From positions 124,001-188,000 of the forward strand of contig CAOKDX010000002.1 in assembly GCA_948467395.1 (NCBI GenBank): a stretch of 64,000 bases of DNA, read 5' to 3'. A program made the position numbers and the translations under genes. The notes beneath the pieces were generated by a model, which did no database searches, was not told the origin of the DNA, and was given only the letters and a program-made list of their open reading frames with translations. Below are positions 34,957-44,557 of the stretch, in pieces. This DNA is from an uncultured Clostridia bacterium (lineage in GTDB: Bacteria > Bacillota > Clostridia > Lachnospirales > Lachnospiraceae). How positions within the stretch are numbered: the first letter of the stretch is position 1; each line of letters begins with the position of its first letter.

Positions 34957-36231
34957 TTATAAATTACTGCATGCCGCATAACCGGTAGACCATGCAATCT
35001 GCAGATTGTACCCTCCCGTGAGGGCGTCCACATCCAGTATCTCACCGGCGAAGTAGAGCCCCTCCGCCTTTCTGGACGCCATACAGCCCGGATCCACCTC
35101 TCCCGTGCTGATACCGCCCCTTGTGATAATGGCCTCCCCAATGGGGCGCAGGCTGGTCAGCGTCAGCACAAAATCCTTGCAGCATTCCCGGAGTCTTCCT
35201 CTCTGCTCTCTGGATATCCGGTTCACCTTGTCTTCTTCCGGGATCCCGCATAAGGATAGCATAACAGGTATCAGGCTTTTTGGCAACAGATGCACCAGGG
35301 CATTTTTTATATTCACATTCGGAGCGGCGTCAAAATCCCGCAAAATCCGCTTGTCTAACTGCTCAGCAGTAAGGGCCGGCTTCAGGTCGACATGGAGTTT
35401 CAGCTCCTGTTCCCCCAAAAGATCCCCAATCAGGCTGCTGGCACTGAGTATCAGCGGGCCGCTGACACCATAATGCGTGAATAAAAGCTCACCCATCCCC
35501 TCATACAGATGTCTGCCGGGCTTTTTCTCCCCGTCTATATACAGAAAGCAGTTTTTCAGGGTAAGTCCCTGCAGAAGCGAGGCCGTATCCTCTTTCACAT
35601 GGATTCCCGTCAGGCCTGCCCGGACCGGCCGGATCACATGTCCCACACTTTCCGCCATGCGGTATCCGTCCCCGGTAGATCCCGTGGAGGGATAAGAGAT
35701 TCCGCCTGTGGCAAGTATGACGGCATCTCCCAGTATCTGTCCGCCGCCGCTGAGAGATACTCCTTTCACAATCTTCCTGGTCACAGCCCCGCCCTCCGGA
35801 TCCACGGTCTTCCTGCAATCCGTCAAAAGCCCTGCCGCCGCCGTATTCAGGCACACCCGGACTCCTCTCCTGCGGCACTCCCTGTCCAGCACCCGGATGA
35901 CGTCCGAAGATTTGTCCGACGCCGGGAAGACCCTGCCGCCCCGCTCCTCTTTTGTCCTCAGCCCGAGATCCTCAAAAAAGGCAATGGTATCCTCATTGGT
36001 AAAATGATAGAAGGCGCTGTATAGAAATTTTTCGTTTGACACCACATTCGAAAATAAATCAGAAACATCACAGGCGTTGGTGAGATTGCATCTACCTTTT
36101 CCTGTGATAAATAATTTTTTACCAAGCTTTTCATTTTTTTCCAGCAGCACCACATCGTGGCCCGCTGCCGAACAGTGCAGGGCAGCCATCATGCCCGCTG
36201 CTCCGCCTCCGACTATAACAATTTTTTTCAT
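34957..36231 (-). CDS. HI0933/YhiN family FAD-binding oxidoreductase
   Basis: A 424-residue flavoprotein with the dinucleotide-binding motif IVGGGAAGMMAAL at residues 5-17, GKGRCNLTNACDVSD (about residue 48) and the C-terminal FAD contact GEILDVDALTGGYNLQIAWSTGYAA. The family is named aminoacetone oxidase family or BaiN in databases; BaiN was described in Clostridium scindens bile acid metabolism, but this housekeeping position (next to cmk and ispH) argues for a general, still unclear role. The ATG at 36231 has GGAG 9 bases upstream, and the gene follows the GerMN gene by 15 bases. Confidence 0.9.
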   Translation of the reverse strand: MKKIVIVGGGAAGMMAALHCSAAGHDVVLLEKNEKLGKKLFITGKGRCNLTNACDVSDLFSNVVSNEKFLYSAFYHFTNEDTIAFFEDLGLRTKEERGGRVFPASDKSSDVIRVLDRECRRRGVRVCLNTAAAGLLTDCRKTVDPEGGAVTRKIVKGVSLSGGGQILGDAVILATGGISYPSTGSTGDGYRMAESVGHVIRPVRAGLTGIHVKEDTASLLQGLTLKNCFLYIDGEKKPGRHLYEGMGELLFTHYGVSGPLILSASSLIGDLLGEQELKLHVDLKPALTAEQLDKRILRDFDAAPNVNIKNALVHLLPKSLIPVMLSLCGIPEEDKVNRISREQRGRLRECCKDFVLTLTSLRPIGEAIITRGGISTGEVDPGCMASRKAEGLYFAGEILDVDALTGGYNLQIAWSTGYAACSNL

Positions 36232-36246
36232 TCTGCCAAGCTCCGA

Positions 36247-36753
36247 TTATTCTGAAGCAAACACTTCATTTTTCCCGAAAGAGTACTGGCTGCTCTTATA
36301 TTCTTTTCCGTCGCAGCGGAAGATCACCTTCTCGCAATTTTCCACATTGTCCAGAAGGCTGTTGGCAAACGCCTCCAGTATCAGCGTCTCCATCTTTGAG
36401 CCGCATCCCTTTACCGGTTTTCCCTTTGAACTGAACGATACAATTACTTTATTGTCCTTCTGGCTGATATCTGTCAGTTCGATATCCTCTTCATTCAGAT
36501 TTTCCATAACAAGACCGGCCACATAATCCGGCGTGGGATCCTGCGTCCCTTTTCTGACAGATACCGGAATGAGCGTCATATTATCAGAATTAACGGAATA
36601 GATCGACACTGTCTCGATGCTGCATGCCCTGGTAGGCGCAGGCACGGCAGAAGAATCTGTATCCGTCACTGCCTTTCCCTCATCTGTACAGCCAGACAGT
36701 ACGAGCATCATGGAACTTATGAGAAACGTTAAAACTAATCTGAATTTTTTCAC
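36247..36753 (-). CDS. GerMN-domain lipoprotein
   Basis: A 168-residue secreted lipoprotein: basic start, hydrophobic segment, then lipobox LSGC (Cys22). The rest resembles a GerMN domain (YVAGLVMENL; LILEAFANSLLDNVENCEKVIF; a final YSFGKNEVF), found in GerM, which is needed for spore formation and germination in B. subtilis and bridges the forespore and mother-cell complexes. Only one GerMN domain is present, whereas GerM has two. It lies 4 bases after cinA in a housekeeping operon, so it may also act in vegetative cells. Confidence 0.82.
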   Translation of the reverse strand: MKKFRLVLTFLISSMMLVLSGCTDEGKAVTDTDSSAVPAPTRACSIETVSIYSVNSDNMTLIPVSVRKGTQDPTPDYVAGLVMENLNEEDIELTDISQKDNKVIVSFSSKGKPVKGCGSKMETLILEAFANSLLDNVENCEKVIFRCDGKEYKSSQYSFGKNEVFASE

Positions 36754-36757
36754 AATA

Positions 36758-37234
36758 TCACTCCTTATTTTCCAAACAGTGTATTGCCAAATCCAAAGCC
36801 GCTTCCACAGCCTGACTGCGGACAGAAAATCTGTCTCCCCCGAAAATGTGGCGCTCTGTCGTCACGTTTCCCCGGACGGCACAGGCTATATACACAAGTC
36901 CAACCGGCTTATCCGGGGTGCCGCCCTCCGGGCCGGCAATTCCCGTGGTGGAAAGTCCCACATCCGCCCCGGCCGCCTTGGCACACCCCAGGGCCATCTC
37001 CTCCGCGGTCTGCGAACTCACTGCGCCAAACCGGGAAAGAGTGTCACCGCGCACATAAACCAGTTCTTCCTTCGCCGCATCGGCATAGGTCACATAACTG
37101 CGTTCAAACACATGGGACGCCCCGCTGACGTTGACAATGGCAGCGGCCAGCAGACCTCCCGTGCAGGATTCAGCTGCTGATATAGTATAGTGTTTCTTTG
37201 TCAGTTTAGTGACAAGCTCAGATTCTTTTGCCAT
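36758..37234 (-). CDS. CinA C-terminal domain protein, nicotinamide-nucleotide amidase
   Basis: A 158-residue stand-alone C-terminal CinA (PncC) domain that deamidates nicotinamide mononucleotide in NAD salvage. The motifs ISAAESCTGGLLAAA (catalytic serine region), YVTYADAAKEEL and TTGIAGPEGGTPDKPVGLVYIA are clear. The N-terminal MoCF-like domain of full CinA is absent. The ATG at 37234 directly abuts the pgsA stop, so translation is likely coupled; rimO-pgsA-cinA is a conserved run. Confidence 0.93.
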   Translation of the reverse strand: MAKESELVTKLTKKHYTISAAESCTGGLLAAAIVNVSGASHVFERSYVTYADAAKEELVYVRGDTLSRFGAVSSQTAEEMALGCAKAAGADVGLSTTGIAGPEGGTPDKPVGLVYIACAVRGNVTTERHIFGGDRFSVRSQAVEAALDLAIHCLENKE

Positions 37235-37780
37235 TTATTTCACATCCTTCATAATATCACGGTTTTTATAAATATAATCGATCAGTGATATTACTGTTAA
37301 TATAACTGCAGCATACACAAATATTACATTGACCACACGGAATACCGGATGCCTGAAATCAAAAATCAGAAGGATGGACATGATCATCTGTACAACAGTC
37401 TTTACCTTGCCCCAGTAATTGGCGGCGATGGTCACTCCTTTTTCCGCCGCTACCAGCCGGAATCCGCTGATAATAAATTCCCTGCTGATAATAATGATCA
37501 CTGCCCAGGCCGGCATCGCCGAATCGGCATCTGCCAGAAAACAGATCAGGGCGGCGCTCACCAGAAGCTTATCTGCCAGTGGATCCATAAATTTCCCAAA
37601 GGTGGTAACCTGATTATATTTCCGCGCCAGATACCCGTCAAAGAAATCCGTCACACAGGCAGTGATAAACAGCCCTCCTGCCACATAATCCGAGTAAGGC
37701 AGCGCCGGGCACAGCATCGCCGCAACAAAGAGAGGGATCATGATTACACGCAGTATCGTCAGACGATTTGGTACATTCAT
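37235..37780 (-). CDS. pgsA: CDP-diacylglycerol-glycerol-3-phosphate 3-phosphatidyltransferase
   Basis: A 181-residue membrane enzyme making phosphatidylglycerol phosphate, the committed step to phosphatidylglycerol. The start [18 protein letters not shown] and the CDP-alcohol phosphatidyltransferase motif DFFDGYLARKYNQVTTFGK continuing to FMDPLADK (about residues 55-80) are complete, with about five membrane segments. The ATG at 37780 overlaps the rimO stop by 4 bases. Confidence 0.95.
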   Translation of the reverse strand: MNVPNRLTILRVIMIPLFVAAMLCPALPYSDYVAGGLFITACVTDFFDGYLARKYNQVTTFGKFMDPLADKLLVSAALICFLADADSAMPAWAVIIIISREFIISGFRLVAAEKGVTIAANYWGKVKTVVQMIMSILLIFDFRHPVFRVVNVIFVYAAVILTVISLIDYIYKNRDIMKDVK

Positions 37781-39117
37781 CCCTGTTCCTCCTCACACCA
37801 AATTTCACCGGCCAGATCATATCCTCTGGCCTCTGTCACACGTACAGACAGAAATTCCCCGGAGATGACCTCTGTGGATGCTTTAAAAAAAATACAGCCG
37901 TCAATATCCGGCGCATCCCGGTATGTCCGTCCGGTATACACTCCCTCTTCCGGCAGATAGCCGTCTGCTATCACCCGCATTACCTTCCCTGTCATGCGCT
38001 CATTCTGGCGGAAAATCACATCCTGCTCAGCCTGCATGATCTCATCCGCCCACTGCTGTTTCACTTCTTCCTCTACCTGGTCCGCATATGCCGCTGCCGG
38101 AGTCCCCTCCTCTGGTGAATAAGGGAACACACCGAGACGATCAAACTGCAGTTCCCGCACAAAATCCACACATTCCTCGTGCTGTTCCTGCGTCTCTCCC
38201 GGAAAACCGCTGATCAGTGTCGTTCTCAGCGCCGCGTCCGGAAGAATACGCCGGATCAGGGCAATCTTCTCTGTCAGATCCCGCCGGTTCGTCCTGCGTC
38301 CCATACGCCGCAGAATCTCATCATTACAGTGCTGTACCGGCAGATCCAGATAATGACATATTTTCGGTTCCTTTTTAATCACCTGAAGAAGTTCTTCCGT
38401 AATTTCCTCCGGATAACAGTACATCAGCCGTATCCATTCTATCCCTTTTATGCGGCAGAGCTTTGTCAGTAATTCCGGAAGTTTCTTTTTTTCATACAGA
38501 TCTACACCATATACCGTTGTCTCCTGGGCGATAACAATCAGTTCCCTGGTACCACTGGCAGCCAGCATTTCCGCTTCACAGAGCAGCTCCTCCATTGGAA
38601 CACTCCGGTAATTTCCCCGCAGGCTGGGAATAATACAATATGTACAGCGTTTGCTGCAGCCCTCGGCAATCTTCAGATAAGAGACATAGCCGGATACAGC
38701 TGGTATACGTTCTGTCAGCCCCTCCGGAAGGTAATTCCTGTCATTCAGTAAGACCGTGCCGCTGCCGGACAGGGCCCGTTCTGCGGCAGTGACGATCTGG
38801 TCATAAGCAGTTGTCCCGACAATGGCATCCACCTCTGGAATTTCCCTCTGAATTTCTTCTGCATACCGTTGGGCAAGGCATCCGCACACAATCAGTGCCC
38901 GGCAGCTTCCCTCCTTTTTTAGTTCCGCCATCTCAAGAATCGTCTCTATACTTTCCTCCTTGGCGTCCTGTATAAAGCTGCAGGTATTGATGACAATAAG
39001 CTCCGCCTCTTCCGCCGCATCTGTGATCTGTATATCGCGATGGAGCAGCAGTGCCAGCATCTTTTCACTGTCTACCAGATTCTTGTCGCATCCCAGTGAT
39101 ACAAAATAGAGCTTCAT
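37777..39117 (-). CDS. rimO: Ribosomal protein S12 methylthiotransferase RimO
   Basis: A 446-residue radical SAM enzyme adding a methylthio group to an aspartate of ribosomal protein S12. It has the N-terminal UPF0004 domain with cluster cysteines ([27 protein letters not shown]), the radical SAM CxxxCxxC in [11 protein letters not shown] (about residue 145) and a C-terminal TRAM domain. SLGCDKN and PSLRGNYRS distinguish RimO from MiaB. The ATG at 39117 was chosen because it overlaps the folD stop (ATGA) and starts [10 protein letters not shown]. Confidence 0.95.
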   Translation of the reverse strand: MKLYFVSLGCDKNLVDSEKMLALLLHRDIQITDAAEEAELIVINTCSFIQDAKEESIETILEMAELKKEGSCRALIVCGCLAQRYAEEIQREIPEVDAIVGTTAYDQIVTAAERALSGSGTVLLNDRNYLPEGLTERIPAVSGYVSYLKIAEGCSKRCTYCIIPSLRGNYRSVPMEELLCEAEMLAASGTRELIVIAQETTVYGVDLYEKKKLPELLTKLCRIKGIEWIRLMYCYPEEITEELLQVIKKEPKICHYLDLPVQHCNDEILRRMGRRTNRRDLTEKIALIRRILPDAALRTTLISGFPGETQEQHEECVDFVRELQFDRLGVFPYSPEEGTPAAAYADQVEEEVKQQWADEIMQAEQDVIFRQNERMTGKVMRVIADGYLPEEGVYTGRTYRDAPDIDGCIFFKASTEVISGEFLSVRVTEARGYDLAGEIWCEEEQG

Positions 39118-39953
39118 GCGTTCTGTATTCCTTTCGCTTCCACACAATTGTTCATCAGCATGGCGATGGTCATCGGACCTACGCCGCCGGGAACCGGAGT
39201 GATGGCCGAAGCTACCGGCTCTACATCATCAAAATCCACATCCCCGCACAGCTTATTGTCTTCGCCCCGGTGAATGCCCACATCAATAACAACAGCTCCC
39301 TCCTTGACGTAGTCCCGTGTGATAAATCTGGGCCTTCCCACTGCTACAATGAGAATATCGGCGCGTTTCGTCACTTCCTTCAGATCCTTCGTGTGGCTGT
39401 GGCATACGGTGACTGTGGCATTTTCCCGCAGCATCAGCATGGCCATGGGTTTGCCTACAATATTACTTCTGCCTACGATCACACATTCGCTGCCGTCAAT
39501 CTCTACCCCGCTCCTCTTCAGCAGCTGGATCACCCCCGCCGGCGTGCAGGATACAAAGCCTGGCTGTCCGATGCTGAGAGCGCCCACGCTCTGCGGGTGG
39601 AATCCGTCCACGTCCTTCTTTGGTGAAATGGTCTCGATCACCTTGTCCTCATCGATATGGCCGGGAAGGGGCAGCTGTACCAGGATCCCATGGACTTTTT
39701 CATCCCGATTCAGTTTTTCCACCAGGGCAAGAAGCTCCTCCTCCGTCGTCTCCTCCGGCAGTTCATAGGAAAGGGAATGCATCCCCATATATTCACATGC
39801 CTTTTTCTTATTTCCCACATATACAGAAGACGCCGGATCGTTTCCCACCTGGATCACTGCCAGTGTCACGTCCAGCCCCTCTTTTGCCACGCGTTCCCTG
39901 CACTCGTCCTTTACCTGTGCAGATATCTTTTTTCCATCAATAATCTTTGCCAT
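39114..39953 (-). CDS. folD: Bifunctional methylenetetrahydrofolate dehydrogenase/cyclohydrolase
   Basis: A 279-residue cytosolic enzyme interconverting 5,10-methylene-, methenyl- and 10-formyl-tetrahydrofolate. The motifs [14 protein letters not shown] with the catalytic lysine, [17 protein letters not shown] and the NADP-binding [15 protein letters not shown] are all present, ending with [15 protein letters not shown] lies 8 bases before the ATG at 39953. It is the first gene of the ten-gene operon running to cheR. Confidence 0.97.
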   Translation of the reverse strand: MAKIIDGKKISAQVKDECRERVAKEGLDVTLAVIQVGNDPASSVYVGNKKKACEYMGMHSLSYELPEETTEEELLALVEKLNRDEKVHGILVQLPLPGHIDEDKVIETISPKKDVDGFHPQSVGALSIGQPGFVSCTPAGVIQLLKRSGVEIDGSECVIVGRSNIVGKPMAMLMLRENATVTVCHSHTKDLKEVTKRADILIVAVGRPRFITRDYVKEGAVVIDVGIHRGEDNKLCGDVDFDDVEPVASAITPVPGGVGPMTIAMLMNNCVEAKGIQNA

Positions 39954-39991
39954 GTCAGGTTCCTCATTTCTATTCTGATTATCTATTCAAT

Positions 39992-40019
39992 ATTATAATG
40001 GAAAACCACATAAAGTCAA
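39992..40019 (-). promoter_or_regulatory. Promoter of the folD-to-cheR operon
   Basis: On the minus strand TTGACT (40014-40019) and TATAAT (39992-39997) are 16 bases apart, 38 bases before folD. Confidence 0.78.
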
Positions 40020-40026
40020 ATAATAC

Positions 40027-40055
40027 TTTACGGAATGAACAAAAATTGTTATAAT
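40027..40055 (+). promoter_or_regulatory. Promoter with extended -10 before the 92-residue gene
   Basis: TGTTATAAT (extended -10, box at 40050-40055) has a moderate -35 TTTACG (40027-40032) at 17-base spacing. It is back to back with the folD promoter and would also serve the GH51 gene. Confidence 0.7.
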
Positions 40056-40118
40056 CTACGCGAAGGCAGATTGACGAGTGACTTCAATAATATACCGCAC
40101 GGAAGAAAGAGGTGTCAT

Positions 40119-40397
40119 ATGTTCCGGATCTGGGGCAAATTATTTAGGGAAAACCGCATGCTGGGGGATATGGTATATGAAAATAACGATCCTTCCCTGA
40201 ACCGGACAAAAAAGGTGTTTGCCGGTTTGCATGAATTTTGTAACGTCTTTGATCTTCAGGAGCCCATCTGGCTGGATAAAAACATTGAAGAATTTAAAAA
40301 AATTGACAAAACCCGGTTTTACCAGGATAATTTTATTGAGACCATTGAATTTGATTATCTGGAAATCCATGTTATTGAAGAGGATTCCTATTATTGA
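40119..40397 (+). CDS. Small soluble protein, unknown function
   Basis: A 92-residue protein, MFRIWGKLFRENRMLGDMVYEN onward, with charged helices, a Trp-containing middle (LQEPIWLDKNIEEFKK) and an acidic end (IHVIEEDSYY). I do not recognise the family. The ATG at 40119 has GAGGTG 4 bases upstream; an open extension of 28 codons upstream starts in the promoter region. It lies 35 bases before the GH51 gene on the same strand and is probably cotranscribed with it, though nothing links the functions. Confidence 0.75.
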   Translation: MFRIWGKLFRENRMLGDMVYENNDPSLNRTKKVFAGLHEFCNVFDLQEPIWLDKNIEEFKKIDKTRFYQDNFIETIEFDYLEIHVIEEDSYY

Positions 40398-40432
40398 TAC
40401 TGCTAAATAATTATTTTTATGGGAGGACGATT

Positions 40433-43400
40433 ATGTCTACTACAAATAACTCACGAAACGAAAATATGATTGCCTGGTATCCGTTCGATGATACATACGA
40501 TGTGGGCAGGGATGCATCCGGACGCGGCAATACCGCCGTCGCCATCGGCACAAGAAGGCCGTCCGTCCAGGAAGTGAAAGGCCGGAAAGCTGCCGTTTTC
40601 CAAGGGGGGGAATACGGCAGCTCTTATCTGGAGCTCCCCTTTGATCTTCTGGCGGATGTCAATGATAATACTGGTTTCACTGTTTCCACATGGATCTACA
40701 GCAGCAAAGCGGTCAATGTCTGGGAGCGAATATTTGATTTCGGAAAAAATATCCATGGACCATATCTGTTTCTGACCCGGTCCATCCGCGGCGTGTGCTT
40801 CGCCGGAACAGATCTCTTTGCGGATGCCAACCTTGCCTTTCCTCTCGGCGAGTGGGTACATGTCGCCATGACCGTCACTGGGACGAAGGGCGGCACCCTG
40901 AGCAGTGCAGGACCCCGCGTATACCTGAACGGGGAGCTGGTGGCGGACGGTTTCATCAGCCAGACCTCCAGCGGTACATATAAAAAGTTCCGGGAATGGT
41001 TTGCCACTCTGGAGGACACGGATAATTACTGCCACAACTATATCGGCCACTCCCAGTTTATGGCTGACCCTGATTTTTCCGGCGCCATCTCTGATTTCCG
41101 CATATATAATAAGGCGCTCTCTGAACACGAGATCACAAGTCTTATGTGCGAATCCCTGTCAGAATCCGATATACTTCGCCTTGCAAAAAATAAATACCTT
41201 CCGGCGCCGCCCAAAATCATCACCAGGGATCTTGTCCTCCCCTCAGGACTTATGGAGAACCGGGTACAGGTAAACTGGAGCTTTGAACCGGCGGGACTGA
41301 TCAGTCAGAACGGAACTGTCACACCGGCGGCAAATCCTGCCGGCGTCAGCATCAAGGCAGTACTCACCTGTGGCAGCAGCCATCTGGAGAAAAACTTTGG
41401 CGCTACCGTAATGCCAGAATTCGTTGCGCCTTATGAATTGAAAATTCATGGAAATAAAGAGATTCTGGATATCAGCGATACATTATACGGCCTGTTCTTT
41501 GAGGATATTAACAACGCTGCCGACGGCGGTATTTATGCCGAGATGGTCAGCAACCGCTCTTTCGAGGACTTTACCTACCGCGTGTATGACGCACGGAGCG
41601 GTGAGAACGGCATTTCTTCCGGACGCAATCACAAGCCGCTCCGTTTCTGGTTTGGTGATCTGGATGGCATCCAGATTCACAATACAGGTGGATTGAACGA
41701 GCACTTCGGACTGGAGGATCCAGACGCCAATGCCTATTACATTGAAGTGCCGGACGGAGCTGTCATCTATAACCGGGGGTTCTGTGATAATACGGAAAAC
41801 TATTCCATGAATCTCCGGCAGGAAGAGAGCTATCAGTTCAGTATCTGGGCCAAATCGGATTCCCCCGCGGCAATCCGCATCGTCCTTCTGGACAGCACGG
41901 CGGCACCTGTGAGCAACACGGTTACGATCGAGGTGAGCGGAGACGGGAAATGGAATCCGTATCATGCGGAGAAATTAGTGGCCTCCAGTACCGTACTTGG
42001 GCAGCTCTCTCTTTCCTTCCAGGGAGGAATGTGCATCGACATGGTTTCCCTTATGCCGGATAATGTATGGGGCGCCTCGGAAGAGAAGCTGTCCGGCACC
42101 GCTCACAGCAATTTTCTGAACAACAGCAACTATCGTCTGCGCCGGGATATGGTTGAGGTTCTGGCTGACCTGCATCCTACTTTCCTCCGTTTCCCTGGAG
42201 GCTGTATCTCAGAGGGCTCCTATATTTGGGACAACGTATACGACTGGAAGGATTCTGTGGGACCGGTGGAGACAAGAAAAGAGAATTATAATGTATGGGG
42301 CTATACTATGACACTTGGCCTTGGCTATATGGAGTATTTCCAGCTGGCAGAGGATCTTCACGCAGAACCTCTTCCCGTAATGGCCTGCGGTGTTCTGTGC
42401 CAGGCACGTTCCGACTATGCAAACCCCGCCGGCGGAGATCTTCAGGAAAAATATATATCCAACTTCATTGATCTTATTGATTTTGCCATCAGTACCGATT
42501 TTGAACACAATAAATGGGCATTGCTCCGCAAAGAGATGGGACATGAGGAACCATTCCCGCTGCACTATCTCGGTGTGGGAAATGAAAACTGGGGCTCCGA
42601 ATTTTTCGCCAGCTTCGAGGCGTTCCATTATGCCATAGATGAATATATGAAACGGGTATACCCCGATTATGAACTGCATATCATTTCCACTGCGGGCGCC
42701 CAGGCGGATGATGATGCTTACCAGAATGGCTGGAAATTCCTTGCCGGTTATATGAAGGGCGGGGATACCATCCGTTTTACAGATGGAAAACAGAGCTTCA
42801 GCGAAGAAGTCACATGGTACCCTCACAGAAAAAATTATCTGGATACCATTGTGGATGAGCACTACTATCGTTCCAATGATTATTTATTTGAGAATGCGGA
42901 CCGTTACAATTATTATTACCGCCCGTACAAGAACGGCAGACTGATCGAAGACCAGGTTTCCAAGGTTTTTGTAGGCGAGTATGCCTCCAGCGATAAAAAT
43001 ACACTGGCCGGTGCCGTGGCAGAAGCTGCCATTATGACAGGGTTTGAGCGAAATTCTGATGTCGTGCGTCTCGCCGCCACCGCTCCTCTGTTCAATAAGG
43101 TGATCAATGACGGGACCTACCGCTGGACACCGGATGCCATCTGGTTTGATAACAAACATGTATGGCGCACACCGAGCTATTATGTCCAGCAGCTCTTTGC
43201 CAAGTATATTGGTAAGAAACTGCTGAAAACAAGCTACCGCACCTATATTAACGGAGAGCGCCGCAAATATATCCCCAGCGGCGGGGTCAGTGTAGCGGTA
43301 GCTGAGGGTGAGCTTCTTCTGAAGAAACTCATCGTCACCTCCAATCTAAATGACGAGATCTGGCTGGAACAGGATTTCACCCAGGAGCTGGATCCGCGTC

Positions 43401-44197
43401 TTCGCATGATATGGCCGGAGGATACCAATATTATCCGGGAAACCGATGGAATGCTGATCTGCAGCGATTCCCATGATCGTCATGGTTTCTATGTGGACGA
43501 GGCATCCTGGTTTAATTATACCGTTCAGCTCATCGTGGAGAAGAAAACAGAAGATGCCCAGATCCTTCTTGGCACCGGTCTTCACGGACTGACCAACCAT
43601 GTCTATAAAACAGAGCGTCTGTCCACCCATGAATACTGTGTCGGCGTGACCGGTTATGGCACCGGACTGAAGGTCATCAAGGAAGGCCGGGAAGGCTACC
43701 GCATGGGCGATTATTCTTCCAGTGTATTTGCCGGAAACCTCCGGGCATGCTACGACGAACCCGTACCGGCAGGACAGGAATATATGCTCAGCGTCAATTT
43801 CGGAGGTCTGGAGGCAAATACCATCTCCTGCTATTATACGGATGAGTCTGAAGAAATCCGGGGCAAGCTTGACTGCAAACTGGAAGCATATACCCATGAT
43901 ATCTATCATTCTGTCACGGCAGACGAAGAAAAAGTATATATCAAGCTGGTGAATGCAGAAAACTTCGGCAAGCATATGAAGGTAAATCTCGAACACCTGA
44001 ATATCCACGATCAGGCAGAGCTTGTAACGCTGACAGCGGATGACGAATTCGTTCATATGCAGAATGTCAATGAGAAAAATAACGAGCGGGTTGTTCCGGT
44101 CACTACCCGGATTCCCGTATCCAAAATGGGATTCGAGCTGATCATGCCAGCCAATTCGGTAAATGTTGTGATCCTAAATAAAAATAAAAGCATGTAG
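40433..44197 (+). CDS. Alpha-L-arabinofuranosidase (GH51) with N-terminal LamG domain
   Basis: A 1254-residue retaining arabinofuranosidase removing arabinose from arabinan or arabinoxylan oligosaccharides. Domains in order: a LamG/concanavalin-like domain (about 10-235, ending DFRIYNKALSEHEI), a small immunoglobulin-like domain (about 250-330), then the GH51 catalytic region from about 335 (YELKIHGNKEILDISDTLYGLFFEDIN). The acid/base is Glu718 in GVGNENWG and the nucleophile Glu849 in VGEYASS. A C-terminal region of more than 250 residues follows the barrel. There is no signal peptide (start MSTTNNSRNENM), so it is probably cytosolic despite the LamG domain. GGGAGG lies 7 bases upstream. It may cooperate with the secreted GH43 enzyme at 58019-62044. 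Confidence 0.9.
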   Translation: MSTTNNSRNENMIAWYPFDDTYDVGRDASGRGNTAVAIGTRRPSVQEVKGRKAAVFQGGEYGSSYLELPFDLLADVNDNTGFTVSTWIYSSKAVNVWERIFDFGKNIHGPYLFLTRSIRGVCFAGTDLFADANLAFPLGEWVHVAMTVTGTKGGTLSSAGPRVYLNGELVADGFISQTSSGTYKKFREWFATLEDTDNYCHNYIGHSQFMADPDFSGAISDFRIYNKALSEHEITSLMCESLSESDILRLAKNKYLPAPPKIITRDLVLPSGLMENRVQVNWSFEPAGLISQNGTVTPAANPAGVSIKAVLTCGSSHLEKNFGATVMPEFVAPYELKIHGNKEILDISDTLYGLFFEDINNAADGGIYAEMVSNRSFEDFTYRVYDARSGENGISSGRNHKPLRFWFGDLDGIQIHNTGGLNEHFGLEDPDANAYYIEVPDGAVIYNRGFCDNTENYSMNLRQEESYQFSIWAKSDSPAAIRIVLLDSTAAPVSNTVTIEVSGDGKWNPYHAEKLVASSTVLGQLSLSFQGGMCIDMVSLMPDNVWGASEEKLSGTAHSNFLNNSNYRLRRDMVEVLADLHPTFLRFPGGCISEGSYIWDNVYDWKDSVGPVETRKENYNVWGYTMTLGLGYMEYFQLAEDLHAEPLPVMACGVLCQARSDYANPAGGDLQEKYISNFIDLIDFAISTDFEHNKWALLRKEMGHEEPFPLHYLGVGNENWGSEFFASFEAFHYAIDEYMKRVYPDYELHIISTAGAQADDDAYQNGWKFLAGYMKGGDTIRFTDGKQSFSEEVTWYPHRKNYLDTIVDEHYYRSNDYLFENADRYNYYYRPYKNGRLIEDQVSKVFVGEYASSDKNTLAGAVAEAAIMTGFERNSDVVRLAATAPLFNKVINDGTYRWTPDAIWFDNKHVWRTPSYYVQQLFAKYIGKKLLKTSYRTYINGERRKYIPSGGVSVAVAEGELLLKKLIVTSNLNDEIWLEQDFTQELDPRLRMIWPEDTNIIRETDGMLICSDSHDRHGFYVDEASWFNYTVQLIVEKKTEDAQILLGTGLHGLTNHVYKTERLSTHEYCVGVTGYGTGLKVIKEGREGYRMGDYSSSVFAGNLRACYDEPVPAGQEYMLSVNFGGLEANTISCYYTDESEEIRGKLDCKLEAYTHDIYHSVTADEEKVYIKLVNAENFGKHMKVNLEHLNIHDQAELVTLTADDEFVHMQNVNEKNNERVVPVTTRIPVSKMGFELIMPANSVNVVILNKNKSM

Positions 44198-44282
44198 AAA
44201 TGTATATTTTTCATATAACTGGAAACACTTCCTGTAAATACCTGTAGAGGTGTGCCTAAAAGAATAAAAGGAGTGTAGGAAT

Positions 44283-44474
44283 ATGAAAACATTTGTTGAT
44301 CAGGATACATGTATCGCCTGTGGTATGTGCGTATCCAGCTGTAATGAGATTTATGAATTTAATGATGACGGCAAGGCGGAAGCTATCGTAGACCTGGTTC
44401 CCCCAGAACTGGCAGAAGATGCCAGGCAGGCCGCCAATAATTGTCCGGTCAATGCCATCGGAATCACAGAATAA
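44283..44474 (+). CDS. Ferredoxin, single [4Fe-4S] type
   Basis: A 63-residue electron carrier with one cluster motif CIACGMCVSSC (residues 10-20) and the remote cysteine in NCPVNAI near the end. It resembles the monocluster ferredoxins of Firmicutes and Thermotoga. AAAAGGAG lies 9 bases before the ATG at 44283. The redox partner is not evident from neighbours. A strong terminator follows at 44491-44529. The 85 bases between it and the GH51 gene show no clear promoter or terminator. Confidence 0.93.
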   Translation: MKTFVDQDTCIACGMCVSSCNEIYEFNDDGKAEAIVDLVPPELAEDARQAANNCPVNAIGITE

Positions 44475-44490
44475 CGAACATGCCAATAAA

Positions 44491-44529
44491 AAATCAGCAG
44501 GGAACCAAACGTTCTTTGCTGATTTTTTT
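44491..44529 (+). terminator. Terminator of the ferredoxin gene
   Basis: A 9-bp stem AAATCAGCA/TGCTGATTT (44491-44499 with 44517-44525) runs into TTTTTTT, 17 bases after the ferredoxin stop. The A-rich opposite side could also stop transcription from the convergent gene. Confidence 0.85.
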
Positions 44530-44533
44530 ATCC

Positions 44534-44557
44534 TAGCTCAACGGCGCCGTTGAGCTA
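44534..44557. repeat. Perfect 24-base palindrome at the end of the PHP gene
   Basis: TAGCTCAACGGC followed directly by its exact complement. Its last three bases are the stop codon of the minus-strand PHP gene, and it begins 5 bases after the ferredoxin terminator. No uridine tract follows on either strand. Confidence 0.85.

Noticed and set aside
34957-36231. Bile-acid-converting BaiN
   Set aside because: Family similarity only; no other bai gene is present and the neighbours are housekeeping genes.
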